A stretch of DNA of 56,748 nt from Treponema sp. (lineage in GTDB: Bacteria > Spirochaetota > Spirochaetia > Treponematales > Breznakiellaceae). The notes beneath the pieces were generated by a model. It saw nothing but the letters and a program-made list of their open reading frames with translations. It made no database searches and was not told the DNA's origin. The stretch lies in assembly GCA_009781475.1 (NCBI GenBank), contig WQYB01000010.1, positions 1 through 56,748 of the forward strand, read 5' to 3'. Position 1 is the first letter of the stretch; each line of letters opens with the position of its first letter. A program made the translations under genes and the position numbers. Shown here in pieces: positions 43,547 through 51,153 of the stretch.

Positions 43547-44329
43547 TCAAACTTCGGGCAGGTATTTCCAGTAGCGTTTGGGCATAAATTGACGCTGTAA
43601 ATCGGGATTATTGCGATCTTCGTTATTAATCGTCTTATGGTAGTGTTTCCACAGTTCTTCCCAATCATCGCTTTTGGCAGAAGCCGTTTTAGTAAAATTA
43701 TTATTCATGATTTTGACTTGTCCGTTAGAAGCTAAACATAATTGCCGTTTTTCATCGATTATAGACCAGGCTGTTTTTCCAAAACGCAGCGAAAAAAACT
43801 CTTTTAAGGCGGGTAGTATAAAATGATCAGGTTCGCATTTGGCTATAAAAACGCCTTCTTTATTCGGCGAAAACCGAAGCAAACCCATCATTCTGTGAAC
43901 TTCATGATTTACTTTTTGCGAAGCGTTTAATACAGCAAGCGTATCTTTGTTTATACGGTCGTTAATTATTTTTTCTATTGTTTGATTTCTTTGCTTAAGA
44001 TTGTTTATGTTAACTGCCGAAAGAATATTTTTGCCAAACGCGGTTATTTCCCTTTCTACAGGCAGTTCGCTCAGCCATGCGTGTAATAAAAGATCAAAAG
44101 CGTAAAATGATAATTCGATTAAGTCCCGCGCGGGTCCTGTTAATATAGAAACATTAAACCCTCTTGTAAAATACGATGTTATAAAATCGATATCCGCCTG
44201 TTCGTATAAACGCTGATAACAACTAATATCGCTTGTCATTTCAAAAGGAATATCACTAAATAATGAATTATTTTCTTTTACATGATTTTCTAATAATGAG
44301 GAAAAAAGTTTATTTAGGTTATCTTTCAT
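43547..44329 (-). CDS. DUF4130 protein, probable DNA-metabolism partner of the radical SAM protein
   Basis: This 260-residue protein has a C-terminal DUF4130 region: VHRMMGLLRFSP, EPDHFILPALKEFFSLRFG, WSIIDEKRQL, DDWEELWKHYHKTI and NPDLQRQFMPKRYWKYLPE. The family (a 'SAM-7-linked' protein) nearly always sits beside the radical SAM protein encoded here and is thought to act in DNA repair or modification, sometimes fused to uracil-DNA glycosylase. I took ATG 44329; an in-frame TTG at 44350, 2 bases after the radical SAM stop, is also possible. Confidence 0.85.
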   Translation of the reverse strand: MKDNLNKLFSSLLENHVKENNSLFSDIPFEMTSDISCYQRLYEQADIDFITSYFTRGFNVSILTGPARDLIELSFYAFDLLLHAWLSELPVEREITAFGKNILSAVNINNLKQRNQTIEKIINDRINKDTLAVLNASQKVNHEVHRMMGLLRFSPNKEGVFIAKCEPDHFILPALKEFFSLRFGKTAWSIIDEKRQLCLASNGQVKIMNNNFTKTASAKSDDWEELWKHYHKTINNEDRNNPDLQRQFMPKRYWKYLPEV

Positions 44330-44352
44330 AAGAAATCTTTGCTCCAACAATA

Positions 44353-45624
44353 TTAAAAATCAAAAAGCGGCAGTTGCAATCCCGCTCCATCCTGCCCTGA
44401 AAGCAGACGGCGAATGCGGGTAGGGTCGTCAGGGCGTTCGATATACACGCCGCCTGCTGTTAAAAAATAACGCGCGCGTTTTAAAGTAGCGCCTAATCTG
44501 TGCAGATTTTCTATTGTGATGTTTCGCGATCGCCTGTTTTCGATAATACGCCTTGCTGTTTTCGCGCCGATACCCGGTATGCGCAAAAGCGTTTCGTAAT
44601 CGGCGCGGTTTATCTCGATTGGAAAAAAATCCAAATTGTTTAATGCCCATGCAGTTTTTGGATCGATGTGCGCATCAAGGAACGGTTGTTTTTCGCTGAG
44701 TATTTCGTTCGCGCTAAAATGATAAAAACGCAAAAGCCAATCCGCCTGATATAAACGATGTTCCCTTACTAAAGGCGGACTGTCAGTTTCGGGAAGACGC
44801 GGATCAAAACGGTTTGGATGAATAAAAGCGGAGTAGTACACACGTTTTAAAGAAAACTTATTGTAGAGCGAACTGGTCAAATTTATGATCTGCCTGTCGT
44901 CTTCACCAGTTGCTCCAACAATAAGCTGGGTGCTTTGTCCCGCAGGTGCAAACCAGGGGGAGGTTGTTTTTCCCTGCGGGAGAAATTTTACTTTACGCTG
45001 AGTCTCTTCTGTTTCGCATCTGATGTCAGAAAAATCATTCATTGCTCCTATAATTGTTTTTTTTGATTTTTCGGGAGCGAGGCTTATTAAACTTTTTTCT
45101 GTTGGCAGCTCTATATTGACGCTTAGCCTGTCCGCCCATTTGCCTGCTTCCCGAATCATTTTTTCGCCAGTTCCCGGTATCAACTTTAAATGAATATAAC
45201 CGCCGAATCCCATTTCTGTTCGCAGTGTTTTTGCAGTTTCCGTTAATTTTTCCATGACGATATCGGGGTCTGCGAAAATCCCTGATGATAAAAAAAGCCC
45301 TTCAATATAATTTCGTTTGTAAAACTCGGTTGTAAGTTCTGCCAGTTCCTTTACGGTAAAGGTTGATCTTTTAATATCTGCGGACGCACGGTTAACACAA
45401 TAAGCGCAGTCGTATTTACAAACATTGGAATACAGTACTTTTAAAAGACTTACACAGCGCCCGTCCTGTGTCCAGCTATGGCATACACCCATTGGGAGTG
45501 TTGCTCCCATTTTACCGCTGCCCTGGTTGTTAAAACCCGTACTGCCGGATGTAGCGCAGGAAGCGTCATATTTGGCGGCTCCGGAGAGGACAGAGATTTT
45601 TTCTTGTAGGCTAGAGATTCCCAT
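44353..45624 (-). CDS. Radical SAM protein, putative DNA modification/repair
   Basis: This 423-residue protein has the radical SAM cluster motif C-x3-C-x2-C at Cys69, Cys73 and Cys76 (SNVCKYDCAYCVN), a TIM-barrel-type core (LSVNIELPTEKSL) and a C-terminal helix-hairpin-helix DNA-binding region (LLRIPGIGAKTARRIIENRR). It matches the family linked to DUF4130 proteins, thought to act on DNA; the reaction is unknown. The ATG lies 9 bases after a strong promoter's -10 element and has no ribosome site, so the mRNA is probably leaderless. A TTG at 45642 would lie within the promoter and is unlikely. Confidence 0.9.
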   Translation of the reverse strand: MGISSLQEKISVLSGAAKYDASCATSGSTGFNNQGSGKMGATLPMGVCHSWTQDGRCVSLLKVLYSNVCKYDCAYCVNRASADIKRSTFTVKELAELTTEFYKRNYIEGLFLSSGIFADPDIVMEKLTETAKTLRTEMGFGGYIHLKLIPGTGEKMIREAGKWADRLSVNIELPTEKSLISLAPEKSKKTIIGAMNDFSDIRCETEETQRKVKFLPQGKTTSPWFAPAGQSTQLIVGATGEDDRQIINLTSSLYNKFSLKRVYYSAFIHPNRFDPRLPETDSPPLVREHRLYQADWLLRFYHFSANEILSEKQPFLDAHIDPKTAWALNNLDFFPIEINRADYETLLRIPGIGAKTARRIIENRRSRNITIENLHRLGATLKRARYFLTAGGVYIERPDDPTRIRRLLSGQDGAGLQLPLFDF

Positions 45625-45633
45625 ATCAATATA

Positions 45634-45662
45634 ACTATACAAGTGTTTAGGGTATTTGTCAA
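45634..45662 (-). promoter_or_regulatory. Promoter abutting the radical SAM gene start
   Basis: On the minus strand TTGACA (complement of 45657-45662), a 17-base spacer and TATAGT (45634-45639) lie before ATG 45624. Nine bases separate the -10 hexamer from the ATG, so the leader would be at most a few bases. Confidence 0.7.
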
Positions 45663-45764
45663 GAGGTATTTATATAGGTAGTAAATGTTTTTTGCTTGCT
45701 CAAGCGTTAAGGACTGCAGCTAAAACTTCGCGGAGTTGTGTTATTTTTCTTATATTGATTGATA

Positions 45765-45798
45765 AATGTACGAAAATGTATTAAATTGTAAGTATAAT
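45765..45798 (+). promoter_or_regulatory. dinJ-yafQ promoter with 10-bp phased repeats
   Basis: AATGTA at 45765 and 45775 and ATTGTA at 45785 repeat every 10 bases, immediately before a perfect -10 TATAAT (45793-45798). Ribbon-helix-helix antitoxins such as DinJ often bind phased repeats over their own promoter. The -35 is weak. Confidence 0.5.
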
Positions 45799-45818
45799 TC
45801 ATTGTTTGGAGATGTCTT

Positions 45819-46082
45819 ATGGCTACAATTCAAGTACGTGTAGATGATAATGTAAAAACGGCTGCTGATTCGCTTTTTAATACTCTTGGACTTGATACAT
45901 CTACAGCAGTCCGAATGTTCCTCTCAGCAGCTATTGAAAATGATGGCATCCCATTTGCAGTAAGACGCCAAAAAACAAACACCGATTTACTAGAAGCTAT
46001 TTATGATACTCGTAATCGTACTAATCTGCATGGTCCATACAAAACTGCGAAAGAAGCGGTCGCTGCAATGCTGGAAGATTAA
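45819..46082 (+). CDS. dinJ: Antitoxin of the RelB/DinJ family
   Basis: This 87-residue protein has an N-terminal ribbon-helix-helix (TIQVRVDDNVKTAADSLFNTLGLDTSTAVRMFL) as in DinJ, and a C-terminal segment that would wrap the toxin (LHGPYKTAKEAVAAMLED). It neutralises YafQ and represses its own promoter in the known family. GGAG precedes the ATG. The toxin gene follows after 2 bases, on the same strand. Confidence 0.92.
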   Translation: MATIQVRVDDNVKTAADSLFNTLGLDTSTAVRMFLSAAIENDGIPFAVRRQKTNTDLLEAIYDTRNRTNLHGPYKTAKEAVAAMLED

Positions 46083-46084
46083 TA

Positions 46085-46360
46085 ATGCTTGAAATTGTGT
46101 TTACTAACAAAATGAAACGAGATGCAAAGTTAATGAAAAAGCGCGGAAAGGATATGGCAAAGTTAACTGATGTACTTGACTTGCTTGCAAATCGTAAACC
46201 AATGCCTGAACGGTACAAGGATCATCAATTATCTGGAAATCTGAAGGATTTTCGTGAATGTCATATCGAGCCAAACTGGCTTTTAATGTATCAAATTTTT
46301 GAAGACAAATTGATACTATCTGCTTCCGCCACAGGTACACATTCAGATTTATTTTCTTAA
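46085..46360 (+). CDS. yafQ: mRNA interferase toxin YafQ (RelE superfamily)
   Basis: This 91-residue toxin aligns well with E. coli YafQ: YKDHQLSG, FRECHIEPNWLLMYQI and TGTHSDLF. His47, His60, Trp65, His86 and Phe90 match the known active-site positions; the catalytic Asp67 of E. coli is Asn64 here (EPNW instead of EPDW). YafQ cleaves mRNA on the ribosome. Whether the Asn form is fully active cannot be told. Its end overlaps the stop of the small regulator gene on the other strand by 4 bases. Confidence 0.92.
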   Translation: MLEIVFTNKMKRDAKLMKKRGKDMAKLTDVLDLLANRKPMPERYKDHQLSGNLKDFRECHIEPNWLLMYQIFEDKLILSASATGTHSDLFS

Positions 46361-46536
46361 GCCTTCTTTCTCTTCTTCACACACTCGCTTAAAAGGAACT
46401 CTATCTGCCCGTTGATTGAACGAAAATCGTCCTGTGCCCAGGCGGAGAGTTCCTTCCAAAGCGAATCTGACAAGCGAAGCAAAAATTGCTTTTTAGCGTC
46501 TTTATCTTCGGCTTGTATTACGTCTTTTTTTCCCAT
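46357..46536 (-). CDS. Small ribbon-helix-helix (Arc-type) DNA-binding protein
   Basis: This 59-residue protein starts at ATG 46536, overlapping the SPFH gene's stop (TAATG). It contains KKQFLLRLSDSLWKELSAWA and FRSINGQIEFLLSECVKK, which fit the strand-helix-helix pattern of Arc/MetJ repressors. A longer in-frame start at 46587 lies within the SPFH gene and lacks support. Such small Arc-type genes often follow SPFH genes in anaerobes. It may repress its own operon through the three ATATCA repeats at the promoter. Confidence 0.8.
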   Translation of the reverse strand: MGKKDVIQAEDKDAKKQFLLRLSDSLWKELSAWAQDDFRSINGQIEFLLSECVKKRKKA

Positions 46537-47564
46537 TAATATAATGAACCGCTGTTTATGATCGGCTGTGTGTCCCTGTTGCCGCATAAAACGACAAGAA
46601 GATTACTAACCATTGCGGCTTTCCTTTCTTCATCAAGTTTTACAATTTCCGCTTCGTTTAATTTTGCCAAAGCCATTTCTACCATACCTACGGCTCCCTG
46701 TACAATTAATTGTTTGGCATCTACGACCGCGGAAGCCTGCTGTCTTTGAAGCATGGCGGCGGCAATTTCCGGAGCGTAATACAAGTTGGTTATTCGCGCT
46801 TCCTGGATTTCCAACCCAGCTATTTCTACCTTGGATTGAATTTCATCTTTTAATTTTACGGCAATTTCCTGGCTGGAGCCGTGCAGGGATTTTTCGCAAT
46901 CAGAGCCGTAAGCGTCATAAGGATAAAGGCGTACGATATTACGCAATGCCGAATCGCACTGTATCGATAAAAATTCTTTGTAGTTGTCTACATTGAATAC
47001 CGCTTTTGCCGTGTTTACAACTTTCCAAACAACAACAATACCAATCATTATCGGGTTGCCTAACTGGTCGTTTACCTTTTGCTTGTCGTTATTTAAGGTT
47101 GATACTTTCAACGATATTTTTTTACTGCCAAGACTTGGTAAGTTGAAGTTATAATTAGCACCTTCGATTACAGTTGTTACTGCTTGTGTCTGGTTTTGAG
47201 TAGTGCTGCCTTGCGCGGGATTTACTCCTGTACAGAACGGATTTACATAGTAAAAACCTTCTTTTTTTATAGTGCCGACATATTTACCGAACAGCGTAAG
47301 TACCAGAGCTTCGTTTGGCTTAATAATTTTTAAACCTACATATAAAACAGGACCAATTACAAAGCTGTAAATAGAGCCAATTATTGTTAATGTTGTGCCT
47401 AAAATTATTTCGTTGCCGTTGATATTAATAATAAGCCCATAAATAAAAAGCGCTATTCCTGCCAGTATTAATAGTGTATTAAAGATTAATACAAACATAC
47501 CGTTTGCGGTTTTCTTCTGCACTTCCTCATAATGGAATTTTTCGGGGTTTGATGTTTCTTTCAT
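46536..47564 (-). CDS. SPFH/band-7 domain protein
   Basis: This 342-residue membrane protein has two adjacent N-terminal membrane segments (about 20-75), an SPFH/prohibitin domain (about 85-270; NEALVLTLFGKYVGTIKKEGFYYVNPF, DALRNIVRLYPYDA-like stretch, EIQSKVEIAGLEIQEARITNLYYAPEIA) and a C-terminal helical segment (MLQRQQASAVVDAKQLI). Band-7 proteins form membrane microdomain cages and can guard membrane proteases. A good promoter precedes it, and it is coupled to the ribbon-helix-helix gene. Confidence 0.9.
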   Translation of the reverse strand: MKETSNPEKFHYEEVQKKTANGMFVLIFNTLLILAGIALFIYGLIININGNEIILGTTLTIIGSIYSFVIGPVLYVGLKIIKPNEALVLTLFGKYVGTIKKEGFYYVNPFCTGVNPAQGSTTQNQTQAVTTVIEGANYNFNLPSLGSKKISLKVSTLNNDKQKVNDQLGNPIMIGIVVVWKVVNTAKAVFNVDNYKEFLSIQCDSALRNIVRLYPYDAYGSDCEKSLHGSSQEIAVKLKDEIQSKVEIAGLEIQEARITNLYYAPEIAAAMLQRQQASAVVDAKQLIVQGAVGMVEMALAKLNEAEIVKLDEERKAAMVSNLLVVLCGNRDTQPIINSGSLY

Positions 47565-47587
47565 AAATTACTCCTGATATTGTATTG

Positions 47588-47615
47588 ATATCATTAATAT
47601 ATCATATTTATATCA
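47588..47615. promoter_or_regulatory. Three ATATCA repeats with 11-bp spacing (candidate operator)
   Basis: ATATCA occurs exactly at 47588, 47599 and 47610, one helical turn apart, covering the -10 region and spacer of the SPFH promoter. Such direct repeats are typical targets of ribbon-helix-helix repressors. The operon encodes one. Confidence 0.55.
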
Positions 47616-47624
47616 GCCTGTCAA
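47596..47624 (-). promoter_or_regulatory. Promoter of the SPFH/RHH operon
   Basis: On the minus strand a perfect TTGACA (complement of 47619-47624) and TATATT (47596-47601) are separated by 17 bases, with an extended TG before the -10. The ATG lies 31 bases downstream with AGGAG before it. Confidence 0.7.
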
Positions 47625-47640
47625 GCTTTTTTTCTAATTT

Positions 47641-47793
47641 ATCACACGGAGTCACGGAGTCACAAAGTTGTTGTTCGATTTCTTCTTTAAACCTCTAGAA
47701 ATCATTGATTGCTGTCTAATATTTATTGGGAATTAGGAAAAGATACCGAAGTAATACTCCGTGCCTTTGTGCCTTCTTGTGAAATCTTCTTTA
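47641..47793. repeat. Long foldback repeat between the SPFH and paaK genes
   Basis: The left arm TCACACGGAGTCACGGAGTC(ACAAAG) and right arm CTCCGTGCCTTTGTGCCTTC(TTGTGAAATCTTCTTTA) enclose about 85 bases. The right end overlaps the last codons of paaK by 3 bases. It is the longest copy seen here. Confidence 0.75.
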
Positions 47794-49104
47794 TATATCT
47801 TTTGGGCGGTTGTCTATGACCCGCACGGCTTTGCCTTCGGAGATTGGCAGGCTGCCGCTTTCCTGAAGCTCAACTTTCGGGCTAATGGAAATCGATGTTT
47901 GCAAGGTTTCTTTGATTTTTTCTTTAAGTGCGTTTAGATGGCGTGAATCGTCCATAAAAGTTTCGGCATTTACTTCGGTTTTTACTGTAAGTTTGTCCAA
48001 AGCGCCGTCTTTTTCTACTATTATAAGGTAGTTGTTGCCGACTTCCTTCATGCTCATGATAACTTCTTCGATCTGGCTTGGGAAAACATTTACGCCGTTA
48101 ATAATCAGCATATCGTCACTGCGTCCTGTTATTCGGCGCAGTTTGCGATGGGTTCTTCCGCAGGCGCAAGGTTCTGTGTAGAACGAAGTTAGGTCTCTTG
48201 TGCGATAACGAAGTATTGGAGTCGCTTCACGGCATAGGATTGTTAAAACAAGCTCTCCTGTTTCACCTTCTTTTACAGGCTGGAGTGTATCTGGGTTTAC
48301 GATTTCGGCAATGTAGCCGTCTTCCCAAATGTGAAGCCCGTCCTTGCACTGACATTCAAACGCGACACCGGGACCGTTCATTTCCGAAAGACCATAGGAA
48401 TTATATACATCAACTTTTAAAAGAGCTTCGATGCGTTTTCTTGTATCTTCTGAATACGGCTCGGCTCCGCCGAAGGCTTTTTTTATAACAAGACTGTTTC
48501 GTTCAACACCAGCTTCCTTCATTTTTGTTTCAAGGTGAAGCAAAAAACTTGGCGTTGCGTGTAACACAGTTGTTCCGTAATCCTGCATCATCTTAAATTG
48601 GCGGGCGGTGTTGCCGGCTCCCGCTGGGATTACAAGCATTCCCACTTCTTCGCCGCCTTGATGAAAACCAAGCCCGCCGGTGAAAAGACCGTAAGTGATC
48701 ATGTTTTGAAACACATCATTTTTTGTACAACCCGTACTGTAAATACAGCGTGCCATAAAATCTGCCCAGCGTTTAATATCATCCTTGCTGAAATAAATTA
48801 CTGTTGGAATGCCTGTGGTTCCGCTTGATGAATGAAGGCGTATAACATCTTCTTTTGGAATTGCCAAAAATCCGTAGGGGAACCCGTCTCTTAAATCATC
48901 TTTGGTGGTAAACGGAATTTTTTTTAAATCATCCAGGGTTTTTATTTCATCAGAACTTTTAATACCAACTTTTGTAAACCGCTCTTTATAAAACGGAGTG
49001 CGAAATGCGGTGTCGATTTCTGCTTTTAACTTTTGCAGCTGTAAGGCTTCAAGCTCCGCTCTCGGCATTTTTTCTATTTGAGGATTCCAGTATTGAAAAT
49101 TCAT
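47791..49104 (-). CDS. paaK: Phenylacetate-CoA ligase
   Basis: This 437-residue AMP-forming ligase has the motif RLHSSSGTTGIPTVIYF (AMP binding), YNSYGLSEMNGPGVAFEC, YRTRDLTS and GRSDDMLIINGVNVFPSQIEE. It joins aryl acetates to CoA. In anaerobes that ferment aromatic amino acids it works with indolepyruvate:ferredoxin oxidoreductase, whose beta subunit is encoded just upstream (24 bases). Length is normal for the family. No clear Shine-Dalgarno beyond AAATGGA is seen. Confidence 0.94.
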   Translation of the reverse strand: MNFQYWNPQIEKMPRAELEALQLQKLKAEIDTAFRTPFYKERFTKVGIKSSDEIKTLDDLKKIPFTTKDDLRDGFPYGFLAIPKEDVIRLHSSSGTTGIPTVIYFSKDDIKRWADFMARCIYSTGCTKNDVFQNMITYGLFTGGLGFHQGGEEVGMLVIPAGAGNTARQFKMMQDYGTTVLHATPSFLLHLETKMKEAGVERNSLVIKKAFGGAEPYSEDTRKRIEALLKVDVYNSYGLSEMNGPGVAFECQCKDGLHIWEDGYIAEIVNPDTLQPVKEGETGELVLTILCREATPILRYRTRDLTSFYTEPCACGRTHRKLRRITGRSDDMLIINGVNVFPSQIEEVIMSMKEVGNNYLIIVEKDGALDKLTVKTEVNAETFMDDSRHLNALKEKIKETLQTSISISPKVELQESGSLPISEGKAVRVIDNRPKDI

Positions 49105-49128
49105 TTTTTCAATTCCATTTTAACCTGT

Positions 49129-49707
49129 TTACGCTTTTTTACAGGCATCGACACCAAGTTTAAAAGCCTTTGTATTTGCTGTTACTGTGTTAGCGTCTTT
49201 TTTTGTAAAAGTATCGGTTATGATTTTTTCAAGGCTTTGACCTTTCAAAGGAAGAAAACATGAAGCGGCTCCTACCATAACGGTATTCGCGGCTTTTGCA
49301 AGCCCTGCTTCTTTTGCCAAAACAGCCGTTTGAATAATCTTGGACTTGGGAAGTTTTTTTATCGAAGAATGAACTTCTTTAATATCGGGATAGTTCGGCA
49401 TATTTACAAATGAATCGGCAGCGCTGACTAAAATGCCGTCCGGTTTTAAATAAGACACATATCTAAGACCTTCAAGGGGTTCCATCGCGATAATCATGTC
49501 GGCTCCTCCCTTTGGAACAAGGTCGCCTGCGATTTTTTTGTCAGAAATGCGCATATGAGAAATTACCTGCCCGCCTCTTTGTGCCATACCATGCACCTCA
49601 CTTTGGCGCACCTCGAACCCTTCGCTTAATGCGGCGTGGGCTATAATGGAGGCTACAGATAAAACTCCCTGTCCTCCGACTCCTGCTAAAATTACATCAT
49701 ATTTCAT
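49129..49707 (-). CDS. iorB: Indolepyruvate oxidoreductase subunit beta
   Basis: This 192-residue protein is the gamma-domain-type subunit of indolepyruvate:ferredoxin oxidoreductase: VILAGVGGQGVLSVASIIA, VHGMAQRGGQVISHMRI, ADMIIAMEPLEGLRYVSYL, NTVMVGAASCFLPL. It converts aryl pyruvates to aryl-acetyl-CoA with ferredoxin as acceptor, together with IorA. No iorA is adjacent: upstream is a divergent lipoprotein gene. It is cotranscribed with paaK. Confidence 0.93.
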   Translation of the reverse strand: MKYDVILAGVGGQGVLSVASIIAHAALSEGFEVRQSEVHGMAQRGGQVISHMRISDKKIAGDLVPKGGADMIIAMEPLEGLRYVSYLKPDGILVSAADSFVNMPNYPDIKEVHSSIKKLPKSKIIQTAVLAKEAGLAKAANTVMVGAASCFLPLKGQSLEKIITDTFTKKDANTVTANTKAFKLGVDACKKA

Positions 49708-49790
49708 GTGGTTATTATGTAATAAATTGAAAAAATAATCTATAGGCTGCAGATGTAATTATGTGTTATTATATATCAGGAGATAAATTG

Positions 49791-50888
49791 ATGAAAAAAT
49801 TATTTATTATCTTTTTAATAGGCTTTATATTTCTTTCATGCAAAGGCTTTAAGCCAAAATCATCACCTGATGAATCCTCTCCTTTTGGATTTACACCGTT
49901 TAATATGTCATTAAATCAACAGGAAGAAGGCACTTATTTTTTATTACCAAAAGACAGTATGACAGTTTCATTGAATACTTACGAAAACGGACAAATTATT
50001 GAACAAAAAATATTTTATGTAACAAATAAATCAATATTTGGAACAAATCAAAAAGATATAATTGCTATTATTGATACAGATGACAATGCTATTGTTATTT
50101 ATAACATTCATACAACCAAAGAAATAAAATTATCTATTCCTTTCGATATTACACCAAAAACTATTTTGATAAACGATCAAAATATATTTATCGGCGGAAT
50201 GATGGGTGAAGCAATGCTGGTTCAATATCATTTAATAAATGAACAGTGGTTTAAGTTTGAAGTTCCAGAAGGAATACCTTATATAAGAAAGGCTATTGAT
50301 GATTTGGTAATTAATGATAACTATTTGATTGCTGTTGATAATTTAATTATACCCAAATATATTTTATTTTATCATTTAAATTCAACAGGTAAACTTGATT
50401 ATTCGCATTATAGAGAAATAAAAAATAATGGAACCTACGAACAGATTTATCAAGCCAGGATTTCTTTTAAATACCTCGGGATTTTTTCTGCTTCATTTGG
50501 TAGAAGCGGACTTTATGAACATATTTCTATTTACAATGATCTTGATTTAAGAAACAGTTTTGCAATTTCGTTTAGAATAGATAGAACAGATGATTACTGG
50601 TCGAATAATTATCTAACAATTAATGATTTTATAATAGTTGGAGACAAATTATATATCGCACATAGAATAAATGGATTGGGTATATTGGAAATTAAAGAAT
50701 CTTATTTTGGGGTAAGAAGAAATGAATATGATATATTCAATCGTGAGATAGAAGCAGATAATATCAATTATAAGCAGTATGTTAATGAAGAGGTATTACG
50801 TCTTGCACTAATTCCCAATGAAAATAAAATGATATTAATGATCAGAAATTCGCAAGGGAATATCAGACATGAAATAATGGAGCTGTAA
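49791..50888 (+). CDS. Putative lipoprotein, beta-rich, unknown
   Basis: This 365-residue protein starts at ATG 49791, after AGGAG, with a lipoprotein signal F-L-S-C (Cys17). The mature part is unusually rich in Ile, Asn, Tyr and Phe and has repeated DDNAIVIYNIHT-, NDNYLIAVDNLII- and GDKLYIAHRI-like blocks that suggest a beta-propeller, but no family can be named. An in-frame start at 49761 would lengthen the N-terminus and spoil the signal. No partner gene lies next to it. Confidence 0.75.
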   Translation: MKKLFIIFLIGFIFLSCKGFKPKSSPDESSPFGFTPFNMSLNQQEEGTYFLLPKDSMTVSLNTYENGQIIEQKIFYVTNKSIFGTNQKDIIAIIDTDDNAIVIYNIHTTKEIKLSIPFDITPKTILINDQNIFIGGMMGEAMLVQYHLINEQWFKFEVPEGIPYIRKAIDDLVINDNYLIAVDNLIIPKYILFYHLNSTGKLDYSHYREIKNNGTYEQIYQARISFKYLGIFSASFGRSGLYEHISIYNDLDLRNSFAISFRIDRTDDYWSNNYLTINDFIIVGDKLYIAHRINGLGILEIKESYFGVRRNEYDIFNREIEADNINYKQYVNEEVLRLALIPNENKMILMIRNSQGNIRHEIMEL

Positions 50889-51039
50889 GGAATAGTTCTT
50901 GATAAAAGCTCTATAAATTGAAATTAAATTATTAGCCTCATAAATTCAAGCGGTATTTTGTAAAAAACACTGGTCGATCCTTATAAAAATGCTTATCTTC
51001 TAGTGCAGAGAATAAGATTTTTTTAAGGGGGGTGCATTT

Positions 51040-51129
51040 ATGAAAAAGTTTACATTTATTTTTACCTTTGTATTGATTTTCTTTATTCTTTCAATTGCGG
51101 TTTTTTTGTATGCGCTTTTAATTCATTAA
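51040..51129 (+). CDS. 29-residue hydrophobic membrane peptide
   Basis: A short open frame (Met-Lys-Lys-Phe ... Leu-Ile-His-stop) has AAGGGGGGTG directly before its ATG, one of the best ribosome sites in the window. Residues about 4-26 form a single membrane helix with two Lys at the N-terminus. I recognise no family. It lies just upstream of the vapBC promoter, and its stop codon lies in the left 13-bp direct repeat. It could be a small membrane protein or a type I-like toxin; no antisense RNA can be shown. Confidence 0.55.
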   Translation: MKKFTFIFTFVLIFFILSIAVFLYALLIH

Positions 51130-51137
51130 CGGCAATT
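51125..51137. repeat. Left 13-bp direct repeat flanking vapBC
   Basis: ATTAACGGCAATT, identical to 51823-51835, starts at the stop of the 29-residue peptide and lies before the vapBC promoter. Confidence 0.85.
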
Positions 51138-51153
51138 TTTAGTGATGATAATA

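Noticed and set aside
43432-43668. Minus-strand frame overlapping the foldback repeat and the DUF4130 end
   Set aside because: Reads the repeat (HRGHGGTRRNTE) and the wrong frame of the DUF4130 gene; no start signal.
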